Shown: positions 52,815 to 60,828 of the stretch, piece after piece
Numbering within the stretch: position 1 is the first letter of the stretch
Layout of the letters: the number at the start of each line of letters is the position of its first letter
Origin: Paenibacillus sp. W2I17
Lineage (GTDB): Bacteria; Bacillota; Bacilli; Paenibacillales; Paenibacillaceae
NCBI RefSeq assembly: GCF_030815985.1
Contig: NZ_JAUSXM010000001.1
Coordinates: 5,022,001-5,086,000 of the forward strand
Direction of reading: 5' to 3'
DNA length: 64,000 nucleotides
Translations under genes and position numbers: made by a program
Notes under the pieces: generated by a model
Database searches by the model: none
What the model was told of the DNA's origin: nothing
Seen by the model: the letters and a program-made list of their open reading frames with translations, nothing else

Positions 52815-54281
52815 ATGATGACAGAACGTATGACTACGAATCAGGGAGCACCTGTAGGTGACAACCAGAATTCTCGCACAGCAGGCAGACGAGGGCCAAC
52901 ACTGCTTGAAGACTACCATCTCATTGAGAAAATAGCCCACTTTGACCGTGAACGTATTCCCGAAAGAGTTGTACATGCGAGAGGTGCTGGAGCCCATGGT
53001 GTATTCACGCTGGAGCAGAGCATGAAGGCTTATACAACAGCGGACTTCCTGCAAGATCCGGGTACGGAGACGGATGTGCTGGTTCGTTTTTCAACCGTTA
53101 TTCACGGTACGGGATCACCAGAGACTGCACGAGACCCGCGTGGATTTGCCGTCAAATTCTATACACGTGAAGGCAACTATGATATCGTGGGCAACCATCT
53201 GCCCGTCTTCTTCATTCGTGATGCCATGAAGTTCCCTGACATGGTTCACTCCCTGAAGCCAGCTCCGGATACCAACATTCAGGACCCAGCTCGCTATTGG
53301 GACTTTATGACCCTCTCACCAGAATCGACACATATGATGACCTGGTTGTTCTCTGATCTGGGCACACCGGCGAGTTATCGGGAGATGGATGGATTCGGCG
53401 TACATGCTTTCAAATGGATTAATGCACAGGGGCACGTTCACTATGTGAAATATAAGTGGGAGTCTGCACAAGGGGTTCGAGGCTTCTCACGTCAGGAAGC
53501 TGCCGAAGTACAGGGCCAAGACTTTAACCATGCTACGCGTGATCTGCGTGAACATATCAAGAACGGGCAATACCCGCAGTGGAAGCTTCAGGTGCAACTG
53601 TTGAAGCCTGAACAGATGGATGATTTTGCTTTTGATCCACTCGACCCTACGAAGACCTGGCCTGAGGATGTACTCCCGTTCCATACGGTGGGAACCATGA
53701 CCCTGAATCGTAATCCGCAAAACTTCTTTGCTGAAGTGGAGCAGGCTGCGTTTTCTCCTAGTGCGGTTGTACCTGGAATTGAGCCTTCTGAAGATAAGTT
53801 ACTGCAAGGACGCTTATTCTCCTATCCAGATACACAACGTCACCGGCTTGGAACGAACTATTTGCAAATTCCGGTGAATTGCCCGTACGCACCCGTTCGT
53901 AATCATCAGCGTGATGGACTCATGAATGTGAATCAGGACCCATCCCCGGTGAACTATGAACCCAACAGTTCCGGGAACAGCCCGCAGGAAGATCCGGCAT
54001 ACCGGGACAGTCAGGTTCCGTTGCAAGGGTACGTTACAACAGAGAAAATCGAGAAGACGGATGATTATACACAGGCAGGGGAGCTCTTCCGTTCATTCAC
54101 TCCTGTAGAGCAGCAGCATTTGCTGGATAATCTGATCAATGACCTTAAGGGTGTATCTGTTGATATTCAAATGCGTGCCCTGTGCCACTTCTTCCGAGCG
54201 GATGGACAGCTTGGCGGACGTTTGGCTCATGGACTCGGCGTGGATATTTCTGCACATATGCCGTCACCGGATGGAAAATAA
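52815..54281 (+). CDS. katA: Catalase (heme, small-subunit type)
   Basis: A 488-aa monofunctional catalase that breaks hydrogen peroxide into water and oxygen. The catalytic His54 lies in RVVHARGAGAHG, Asn in GNHLPVFFIRDA, and the heme Tyr in RLFSYPDTQRHR (about residue 337). Length is that of clade 3 small-subunit enzymes. The start follows AGAGGAGGACG. It lies behind a PerR-like box and next to perR, as expected for the main vegetative peroxide defence. Confidence 0.95.
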   Translation: MMTERMTTNQGAPVGDNQNSRTAGRRGPTLLEDYHLIEKIAHFDRERIPERVVHARGAGAHGVFTLEQSMKAYTTADFLQDPGTETDVLVRFSTVIHGTGSPETARDPRGFAVKFYTREGNYDIVGNHLPVFFIRDAMKFPDMVHSLKPAPDTNIQDPARYWDFMTLSPESTHMMTWLFSDLGTPASYREMDGFGVHAFKWINAQGHVHYVKYKWESAQGVRGFSRQEAAEVQGQDFNHATRDLREHIKNGQYPQWKLQVQLLKPEQMDDFAFDPLDPTKTWPEDVLPFHTVGTMTLNRNPQNFFAEVEQAAFSPSAVVPGIEPSEDKLLQGRLFSYPDTQRHRLGTNYLQIPVNCPYAPVRNHQRDGLMNVNQDPSPVNYEPNSSGNSPQEDPAYRDSQVPLQGYVTTEKIEKTDDYTQAGELFRSFTPVEQQHLLDNLINDLKGVSVDIQMRALCHFFRADGQLGGRLAHGLGVDISAHMPSPDGK

Positions 54282-54330
54282 AGTGCAGTTTGAACTTGTA
54301 CTCACAACATCATACTGACTGATATTCGTT

Positions 54331-54375
54331 GAAGACCGGGAAAACCGCGAACGTGCGGAATTTCCCGGTCTTTAA
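54331..54375 (+). terminator. Terminator after catalase
   Basis: AAGACCGGGAAA / TTTCCCGGTCTT with an inner CCGC / GCGG, followed by TAACCTTTTTT. Confidence 0.88.
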
Positions 54376-54438
54376 CCTTTTTTACTGAAATGGAAAACAA
54401 ATTTACAAATCATTTACATAAAATAGCTGACATAGAGG

Positions 54439-54474
54439 TTGACTTCTCATTTGTTGGCACTACAATGGGTAGTG
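54439..54474 (+). promoter_or_regulatory. blaI-like promoter with 17-bp operator over -10
   Basis: TTGACT and TACAAT are 16 bp apart. The -10 lies inside CACTACAATGGGTAGTG (54458-54474), a palindrome with 6-bp arms. The same operator recurs twice before the DUF3105 gene at 10175. Autorepression is inferred. Confidence 0.7.
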
Positions 54475-54490
54475 TGAGGGGTGTCAGAAA

Positions 54491-54907
54491 ATGAGAATAC
54501 ACAATTTCAAAGTGGGTGAGCGTGGGCTCAACCGATTTTTCGGTCCGCTGGAGGCCAAGATCATGGACATTTTATGGGCTCGTCCTGGCAGCAGCATCCG
54601 TGAAGTGCAGACCGCACTTGAACAAGACAAAGACGTCAATTTTAATACAGTCATGACCGTGATGAACCGGCTCGTAGACAAGGGACTTCTCGGAAAGTCG
54701 CAAAAGGGCAGAACATCTTTGTACCAACCGGTACAGAGTAAGGAGGAGTTTATGAACGACCAATCCAAGGAACTGTCACATGAGTTGGTGGATGAATTCG
54801 GCGCTTTGGCATTGAATCATATGCTGGATGCGCTGGACGAAGCAGATGCGGGTCTGATTGAACGACTGGAACAGAAGATCAAACAATGGAAAAAGGATAG
54901 CGATTAA
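54491..54907 (+). CDS. BlaI/MecI/CopY family repressor
   Basis: A 138-aa winged-helix repressor. The DNA-binding half (residues about 10-80) has LEAKIMDILWARPGSSIREVQTAL and FNTVMTVMNRLVDKGLL, characteristic of the family. The C-terminal helical half (about 85-138) dimerises and is normally cut by the partner metallopeptidase. It is immediately followed by such an M56 gene. A beta-lactamase is not nearby, so the regulated genes may be its own operon and the DUF3105 gene that shares its operator. Confidence 0.92.
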   Translation: MRIHNFKVGERGLNRFFGPLEAKIMDILWARPGSSIREVQTALEQDKDVNFNTVMTVMNRLVDKGLLGKSQKGRTSLYQPVQSKEEFMNDQSKELSHELVDEFGALALNHMLDALDEADAGLIERLEQKIKQWKKDSD

Positions 54908-54908
54908 G

Positions 54909-55769
54909 ATGTGGAAGACCCGCTCGAAACTTTTGTTTACCGTCGGGTTTGGCATTCCGTTACTCGTGTTCATGCAGATGTTCATGTACGCGATGTACAA
55001 AATTTTTGGCTGGGACATCCCGTTTAACCTGCTCTGGCTCTGCAATCATTGGATGAGTCGACTCGGTTGGTTATCCGTGGGACATTTCCTGCTGGCACTG
55101 GTATTGCTGACATTTGCGGGAACAGGCTGGTTGCTAATGGTGCGTATGATGAAAACCAGGGCAGCCGTACGTAAGCTTCGCTCCATGGAGGTGTGTGCAT
55201 TGTCTCGCGAACTGGAGTCCAAGTATCACCATCTCGGACAGCCAGGATTCATTGTGGTGGACAAGCATTCTCCGGTTGCATTTACAATTGGTCTATGGAG
55301 ACCTTGCATTGTACTCTCCACGGGACTTCTGACGATGCTGGATGCAGAAGAGGAGACGGCAGTTGTGTACCACGAAGTCCATCATCTGTGGCACCGTGAC
55401 CCACTGAAGACGACACTGTTATCGGTATTTGCAATCATGATGCCGTATATTCCCGTATTGAAGCATACTTCGAAACATTACAATATTGTTAGAGAAATTC
55501 TGGCAGACAATGAGGCCATTGAGCGTACAGGCAACGTGGCAGGCATTGGCAGTGCTTTGCTCAAGCTGCTCCGTGCTTGTCCTGAACCTTGGGGAGCCAA
55601 AGAACTGACCGTTCAATCCTCATTTGCGGATACGTCGGTGAATGTCCGAATTTCACGTCTGTTGGACCCGGAACAGGACGTGACGCTGAGGTTGCCACGT
55701 TATGCTGTTCTGATGTCGGCTACTGTTTTTCTATTGCTGTCTATCTTGTTTGTTTGGTCCATCGGATAG
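54909..55769 (+). CDS. M56 family metallopeptidase (BlaR1-like, no sensor domain)
   Basis: A 286-aa membrane peptidase. Three N-terminal helices precede a zinc peptidase domain with HEVHH (residues 155-159) and a downstream acidic ligand in REILADNEAIE, followed by a last helix at the C-terminus (about 265-285). It starts one base after the repressor stop (TAAG-ATG), so translation is coupled. Unlike BlaR1 and MecR1 it has no extracellular penicillin-binding domain, so the inducing signal is something else. It probably cleaves the BlaI-like repressor. Confidence 0.88.
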   Translation: MWKTRSKLLFTVGFGIPLLVFMQMFMYAMYKIFGWDIPFNLLWLCNHWMSRLGWLSVGHFLLALVLLTFAGTGWLLMVRMMKTRAAVRKLRSMEVCALSRELESKYHHLGQPGFIVVDKHSPVAFTIGLWRPCIVLSTGLLTMLDAEEETAVVYHEVHHLWHRDPLKTTLLSVFAIMMPYIPVLKHTSKHYNIVREILADNEAIERTGNVAGIGSALLKLLRACPEPWGAKELTVQSSFADTSVNVRISRLLDPEQDVTLRLPRYAVLMSATVFLLLSILFVWSIG

Positions 55770-55813
55770 ATTAATTGGGCTAAATGTGAATTCGAATATA
55801 ACGAGGAAGGAAG

Positions 55814-56229
55814 ATGAACATGAATAATGTGTAGAGATTGGATTACTTTTCTCAAGGATTATGATCGGTTTGATTTTTGTATTGCACGGCTGGAGTAAAT
55901 TCGAAGGTGGAATCAGCGGAACGGTAGGTTTTTTCGAAAGTATTGGTATTCCCGGATTTCTCGCATCGGTTGTAGCCATCATTGAGTTGGTAGGTGGTGC
56001 AGCGATGATTCTGGGTCTGGGAACACGTGTGTTTGCTGCCCTGTTTGCCATCGTGATGGTTGGCGTTCTGTTTACAGCCAAAGTGGGTGAGCCGTTCCTG
56101 AGTGGTACCGAGTTAGATTACCTGCTGCTGGCGGGTTCCCTGACACTGCTCTTCACAGGAAGCCGTCTCCTGGCCGTGGATTATCTGTTCTCCAGACAAG
56201 TGAACGCTCGCCAAAATGTGAGTGCTTGA
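55814..56229 (+). pseudogene. DoxX family membrane protein, frameshifted near start
   Basis: From 55861 the frame encodes a DoxX-type four-helix membrane protein of about 122 aa (MIGLIFVLHGWSKFEGGISG...ELVGGAAMILGLGTR). The natural beginning is upstream, with AGGAAGG followed by MNMNNV, but that frame stops at once. Deleting one GT from GTGTAGAG near 55830 gives MNMNNVEIGLLFSRIMIGL, which is a normal DoxX N-terminus. Either a two-base duplication broke the gene or the read is wrong. Translation from the ATG at 55861 would lose half of helix 1. It is in line with the BlaI/M56 genes. Confidence 0.72.
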
Positions 56230-56281
56230 ATTGACTAACGATTGCTAAAAAATAATGAATTGCAGGATGAGTCCTGTAACG

Positions 56282-56352
56282 AGGTTCTTTATTGACCAGG
56301 CCGGTTCGGGAATTGATTTGCGAACCGGGCTGATCAGTAGAGAACTTTTTTC
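56282..56352 (+). terminator. Long terminator hairpin after DoxX
   Basis: A stem of about 25 bp with few mismatches (GGTTCTTTATTGACCAG... / ...CTGATCAGTAGAGAACT), tip CCGGTTCG / CGAACCGG, followed by TTTTTT. Confidence 0.85.
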
Positions 56353-56406
56353 TAAATATAGGAAAGTATATCATTTCGCCATTCTTTATCTATATTTCTT
56401 CGGAAT

Positions 56407-56446
56407 GAAACACGCTGAGCCGCCAGAGGACGGCGACAGCCGTTTC
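56407..56446 (+). other. Additional hairpin upstream of pirin gene
   Basis: GAAAC-GCTG-CCG pairs with CGG-CAGC-GTTTC around AGAGGA. There is no U-run. It lies about 80 bases before the pirin start and could be part of its leader. Function is unknown. Confidence 0.35.
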
Positions 56447-56527
56447 ACCTTGTTTGGACGACATGCCTGAGGTTTGTTACAATGAGAATAAGTACGCTAC
56501 TAAGAAAAAATAAGGAGGATGCATTTT

Positions 56528-57229
56528 ATGATTAACGTCATTCCATCCGATGCCCGCTCCAGCTTCGATCGAGGCTGGCTCCGTGGTAGTCACAGCTTTT
56601 CATTCGGAGAATACCAAGACCCGGAGAATACGGCGTTTGGACCGATGCGGGTAGCGAACGACGATGTGATTGCGCCTGGTCGCGGTTTTGGAGCTCACCC
56701 GCATAGTGATATGGAGATTGTATCCATCGTACTGAACGGCAAGTTACGACATGAAGATAACCTGGGCAATGTAGCCGTTACAGGTTTCGGTGGTATTCAG
56801 CGAATGTCAGCAGGCAGTGGCATGATTCATACCGAACATAATGCATCCGATACCGAAGAAGTACGATTGCTTCAGCTCTGGTTCATGCCACAGACAAGAG
56901 GGTTGGAGCCCTCCTATGAGACCACATCATTTGATCCAGCGGCATTGGCAGGAGCACTCGTGCCGATTGTATCCCCAGATGGGGGGCCGAGAGTTGCGAC
57001 CATTCATCAGGATATGACGATTTACCTTGGCCGATTAGCCAAAGACGAAACGTTAACCTTTAATCAGGATCCGGGCCGCCGAATGTACATTTTCTCCATC
57101 GAAGGCAAGCTGGGATTGGATGGAGAGTACCTGTTGAACGAAGGCGACACGGCTCGTGTGGAACAGCAGGATTCAATCGAACTGCAAGGAAACGAAGATA
57201 CGTTCTATATGATTATTGATTTGCCGTAG
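56528..57229 (+). CDS. Pirin family protein
   Basis: A 233-aa bicupin. The N-terminal cupin carries the metal ligands in GFGAHPHSDMEIVSIVLNG and SAGSGMIHTEHNA, and the C-terminal cupin closes with LNEGDTARVEQQD. Pirins of this kind can act as quercetinase-like dioxygenases or redox sensors. ATG 56528 was chosen as AAGGAGG lies nine bases upstream; the ATG at 56519 touches that site. The physiological substrate is unknown. In Bacilli such genes often respond to oxidative or electrophile stress. Confidence 0.9.
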   Translation: MINVIPSDARSSFDRGWLRGSHSFSFGEYQDPENTAFGPMRVANDDVIAPGRGFGAHPHSDMEIVSIVLNGKLRHEDNLGNVAVTGFGGIQRMSAGSGMIHTEHNASDTEEVRLLQLWFMPQTRGLEPSYETTSFDPAALAGALVPIVSPDGGPRVATIHQDMTIYLGRLAKDETLTFNQDPGRRMYIFSIEGKLGLDGEYLLNEGDTARVEQQDSIELQGNEDTFYMIIDLP

Positions 57230-57273
57230 ATGGCTGATGAAATGAACTCCAAGATGAAGGAGGATATACACGT

Positions 57274-57609
57274 ATGGCGCAACAGGAATGGTTTATGGTT
57301 AAACATGCGGTGACCGGGCGAGGATTAGCTAATAGCAAAACAGATTCCCTGTCCTATCGCTTCCAACAGGAGGGGACAGGCTTCATATTTACCGTTACGG
57401 GTCTGGACGAGCAGATTGTGGAACAGATTATGGAGCTTAGACAGGAACTGAACGTATTTCGCTTCGTCCAACGCAAGGACCAGCCCCTTTTGAAACACTG
57501 GTACTACGTAGATGGTGAACGGGTAGTGTACGACAGGGAGAGTCACACGCTAAACATCTATGCGAAGTCGGAGATTCGTTATGTGCCTGAAGATTATTTT
57601 GCGGATTAA
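57274..57609 (+). CDS. Conserved hypothetical protein, 111 aa
   Basis: A soluble mixed alpha/beta protein I do not recognise. It has no membrane segment or Cys. Aromatic-rich stretches (HWYYVDGERVVYDRESHTLNIY) suggest a small beta-sheet. It lies 44 bases after pirin with its own AAGGAGG site, so it is probably co-transcribed with pirin, and a terminator follows. No function is assigned. Confidence 0.75.
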   Translation: MAQQEWFMVKHAVTGRGLANSKTDSLSYRFQQEGTGFIFTVTGLDEQIVEQIMELRQELNVFRFVQRKDQPLLKHWYYVDGERVVYDRESHTLNIYAKSEIRYVPEDYFAD

Positions 57610-57639
57610 CGTGTAAGTAACGATAGAACTGGAACATCC

Positions 57640-57672
57640 CAGAGGTCTCTGTTAAATACAGAGGCCTTTTTG
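57640..57672 (+). terminator. Terminator before germination operon
   Basis: GAGGTCTCTG / CAGAGGCC stem followed by TTTTT. Confidence 0.8.
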
Positions 57673-57781
57673 CTGTCTGAAAACTCAGAGAATTTAATCG
57701 TAATTTTGCAAAAAGACCACATAATTCCCAGCTGTCTGGCACAAGCTACCTTGTATAAAAACAAGAACGGAGGGGCGGCAT

Positions 57782-59377
57782 ATGGCGGACAAAACATCTG
57801 GGAAAGACAAGTCCCGACAACCGGGACGAGCTTCAGAAGAGAAAAAACATATCCCTTTGGGACTGCCGTCCCCGCCTTTTCTGCGGCAGCCGATTAGTGC
57901 AGTACATGAAACTCAGATTCAGGCGGTAAAGGAGATATTCTCCGATTGCTCGGATGTGGTTTTTCGCAACGTCATGATTACAGCTGAAGTGAAAGGACTT
58001 CTGGTCTACATCGAAGGCATTGTTAATTCGGCTGATATTCAGGAGCACATGCTGCGTCCGATTATTCGAGGTCTGGTGCAGCAGCGCACAGATGAACCCG
58101 ATGTTCCGCTGGACGATACACGCGTAGAGCTGACGCAGGTGAAACGAGTTGAAACTTGGGCTGCTGCGACAGAAGGTGTGCTTGCATCCTCTGCACTTCT
58201 GGTGGTCGATGGAAGTGCCGAAGCCTGGATGTTCAATGTCAAAGGTGGCGTAAGACGCGGTGTGGAGGAACCTCAGACGGAATCGGTCATTCGGGGGCCA
58301 CGAGAGGGGTTTACCGAAACGTTACGTGTGAATACGGCTTTGCTGCGGTTCAAGCTGAAAACACCTTCTCTCAAGATCGTGAGCATGACCCTTGGCACAG
58401 AAACCAAGACCGATATCGTTCTAACCTATCTGGAGGATATAGCTGATCCTAAAACGATTCAGGATGTCAAGAAACGTCTGGAAAAAATAAATATCGACGG
58501 CATCCTGGAGAGTGGGTATATCGAGGAGTTAATTGAGGATCATCCGTATTCTCCTTTTCCACAGATGCACTATTCGGAGCGTCCGGATACGGTAGCAGGC
58601 AATCTGTTGGAAGGGCGGTTTGCCATTATGGTAGATGGTACTCCCTTTGCGTTGATTGCTCCAGTCACGATGTGGCAGATGCTGCAAGCCAGCGAGGATT
58701 ATTACGAACGATTCTTCATCAGTAATCTGGTGCGTTGGATTCGATTTTTGTTCGTAGCCATCGCTCTATTTCTGCCAGCGCTATACATCGCTATTACGAC
58801 ATTTCATCAGGACATGCTGCCAACCACATTGATACTGAGTATTGCCGGGGCACGGGAAGCTATTCCTTTTCCGGCACTGGTTGAAGCTCTCATCATGGAG
58901 CTATCCTTCGAGGCACTTCGTGAAGCAGGAGTCAGGTTACCGAAAACGGTAGGGCAGGCCGTCAGTATCTTGGGTGCCCTTGTAATTGGGCAGGCAGCCG
59001 TTCAGGCAGGGATTGTATCTGCACCGATGGTTATTATCGTATCCATGACAGGTATCGCTTCCTTTACGATTCCGCGGTTTAATTTTGCGATTACCGTTCG
59101 TCTATTGCGTTTTCCAATCATGTTACTGGCTGGCATGTTCGGACTGTATGGCATCGTGATCGGTCTGGTCCTGATTTCGGTACATCTGACCCAGATGACC
59201 TCATTTGGTGTGCCTTATCTGTCGGGTCTTAGCCCATACAGCAAAACGGATACCAAGGATATTCTCATTCGTGTGCCGTGGTGGAAAATGATCAATCGTC
59301 CATCTACCGTCCATGATAACCAGAAACGGATGAATGAGAAGATTAATGGTTCCCCCGAAGCAGAGGAAGGGTGGTAA
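57782..59377 (+). CDS. GerA-family spore germination receptor, A subunit
   Basis: A 531-aa subunit of a germinant receptor in the spore inner membrane. The large N-terminal cytoplasmic domain (about residues 1-315; YIEGIVNSADIQEHMLRPI, GRFAIMVDGTPFALIAPV) is followed by five or more helices (about 320-490) including PFPALVEALIMELSFEALREAG, the best-conserved segment of GerAA/GerKA. It starts the operon (AACGGAGGGG site). Which nutrient it recognises cannot be told. Expression is expected in the forespore, but I could not fix a sigma-G promoter. Confidence 0.94.
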   Translation: MADKTSGKDKSRQPGRASEEKKHIPLGLPSPPFLRQPISAVHETQIQAVKEIFSDCSDVVFRNVMITAEVKGLLVYIEGIVNSADIQEHMLRPIIRGLVQQRTDEPDVPLDDTRVELTQVKRVETWAAATEGVLASSALLVVDGSAEAWMFNVKGGVRRGVEEPQTESVIRGPREGFTETLRVNTALLRFKLKTPSLKIVSMTLGTETKTDIVLTYLEDIADPKTIQDVKKRLEKINIDGILESGYIEELIEDHPYSPFPQMHYSERPDTVAGNLLEGRFAIMVDGTPFALIAPVTMWQMLQASEDYYERFFISNLVRWIRFLFVAIALFLPALYIAITTFHQDMLPTTLILSIAGAREAIPFPALVEALIMELSFEALREAGVRLPKTVGQAVSILGALVIGQAAVQAGIVSAPMVIIVSMTGIASFTIPRFNFAITVRLLRFPIMLLAGMFGLYGIVIGLVLISVHLTQMTSFGVPYLSGLSPYSKTDTKDILIRVPWWKMINRPSTVHDNQKRMNEKINGSPEAEEGW

Positions 59378-59381
59378 ACCC

Positions 59382-60581
59382 ATGCAATTTATGTATAAAT
59401 ACCGGGCAGTTATAGCTCTGTTGTTATGTACCTCTCTCATTTCAGGTTGCTGGGATCGAGAGGAAATAAATGATGTTGCCTTTGTAATTGGTATCGCTGT
59501 GGATAAGGAGGAACAAAACTACAGATCCAGTCTGCAGATTGCTCTTCCAGGACAATCTGGTTCTTCGGGTAGTGAAGGAGGAGGAGGGGGCACAAGTGGT
59601 GATAAATCCTGGTTCATATTGTCCAATACAGCCAAAACCTTTCACGGAACATCTCTTGAAGGGCAAAAGGCGCTCTCACGCAGAATATATTACGCTCATC
59701 GGCGTACTCTGCTAATCGGTGAGGATTTGGCGAGGGAGGGCGTTGCCCCTATGCTGGATTTAATGACACGTTATCCGCTCAATCGTTTCTCAGCGTTGCC
59801 GGTTGTGACAAGAGGAGAAGCATATAAGGTCATGGATACTGATGCACCCATAGAAAAATTTCCATCTGAGATGGTACGGGAATTGTGTTTTTTAAATATG
59901 CGAAATCCCCGCTCGCTCAAGACGTTTATAGATTCCATTCTTAGCGAAGGCGTAGATCCTTTTCTGCCCATAGCTTCGGTTGTTGACACTGTGCCCCAGA
60001 ACTGGAAGGACCCCAAAACGAACATCAAGATGGATGGATTGGCCATTTTCAAGAAAGACAAGCTGGTAGGCATGATCGATAAAGCACCGGCAGATGCACT
60101 GATTCTGGCCATGGGTGAGGCCAATGCACCAGAGGTTATGGTCGAGGCTCCAGGGGGAGAAGGAGATATATTCATTAAACTGAACGAGAACAATTCTTCG
60201 CTGCATCCCAGTGTCAAGAATGACAAGGTTAAGGTGAGCATTCAATTGTACGCCAAAGGAGTTATCGTCGATAACGAATCGAATTACGGTGACCGGCGGG
60301 AGGATGAGATATTAAAGATAAATGACGCCATCCACAAGAAAATAAAGTCAGATATTGAGGAAGGCATCCGATTGGTTCAGCAGAAGTATCGTGCCGATAT
60401 TCTTGGAATCGGTCGATCTATCCATCAGCACTTGCCGGCGGAATGGGACAAGATGAAGGATCGATGGGAAGTCATTTATCCTGAAGTTGAGGTAACCGTT
60501 ATTCCCCATGTCATTATTGAAAATGTAGGAGTGATCAATAAACCGATCGGTGTCGTGGAGGAGGAGGTCGTACATGATTAA
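59382..60581 (+). CDS. Ger(x)C-family germination lipoprotein, C subunit
   Basis: A 399-aa lipoprotein: signal peptide with lipobox LISGCWD (Cys near residue 24), the hallmark start of GerAC/GerKC, followed by REEINDVAFVIGIAVDKEE and the three-domain family body to YPEVEVTVIPHVIIENVGV. The loop GSSGSEGGGGGTSGD near residue 60 is glycine-rich. It begins four bases after the A subunit stop. ATG 59382 was chosen over a longer overlapping frame because it gives the signal peptide directly after GAGGAAGGGTGG. Confidence 0.92.
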   Translation: MQFMYKYRAVIALLLCTSLISGCWDREEINDVAFVIGIAVDKEEQNYRSSLQIALPGQSGSSGSEGGGGGTSGDKSWFILSNTAKTFHGTSLEGQKALSRRIYYAHRRTLLIGEDLAREGVAPMLDLMTRYPLNRFSALPVVTRGEAYKVMDTDAPIEKFPSEMVRELCFLNMRNPRSLKTFIDSILSEGVDPFLPIASVVDTVPQNWKDPKTNIKMDGLAIFKKDKLVGMIDKAPADALILAMGEANAPEVMVEAPGGEGDIFIKLNENNSSLHPSVKNDKVKVSIQLYAKGVIVDNESNYGDRREDEILKINDAIHKKIKSDIEEGIRLVQQKYRADILGIGRSIHQHLPAEWDKMKDRWEVIYPEVEVTVIPHVIIENVGVINKPIGVVEEEVVHD

Positions 60582-60795
60582 ACCGCTTTTGTTTACCTAT
60601 CTGGGCATGGCAATTGTGGTGATCTTGATGGATTTCAGACATATGAAGCAGGCAGCAGCCATTAATCGCTGGATATCCTATGGTCTGATTGCAGTGGGAA
60701 CGGTCATTTGGTTCTATGTCACTCACTTGAGTAAAACGCTTTATGTCACAGTATGGATAAGCCACGTTATTCAGCGATTTTTACCTTTACCATAG
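60574..60795 (+). CDS. Small membrane protein of germination operon, 73 aa
   Basis: It overlaps the C-subunit end by eight bases and has a run of GGAGGAGGAGG before the ATG. The protein has two hydrophobic segments (about residues 5-22 and 37-54). Small membrane proteins of this size (GerD-like subunit D in some operons) occur in some gerA-type operons and modulate receptor function; whether this is one is an inference from size, position and topology. Confidence 0.75.
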   Translation: MIKPLLFTYLGMAIVVILMDFRHMKQAAAINRWISYGLIAVGTVIWFYVTHLSKTLYVTVWISHVIQRFLPLP

Positions 60796-60828
60796 ATTGC
60801 AGATTAACTTACGGAAAGGAGGTATTGT

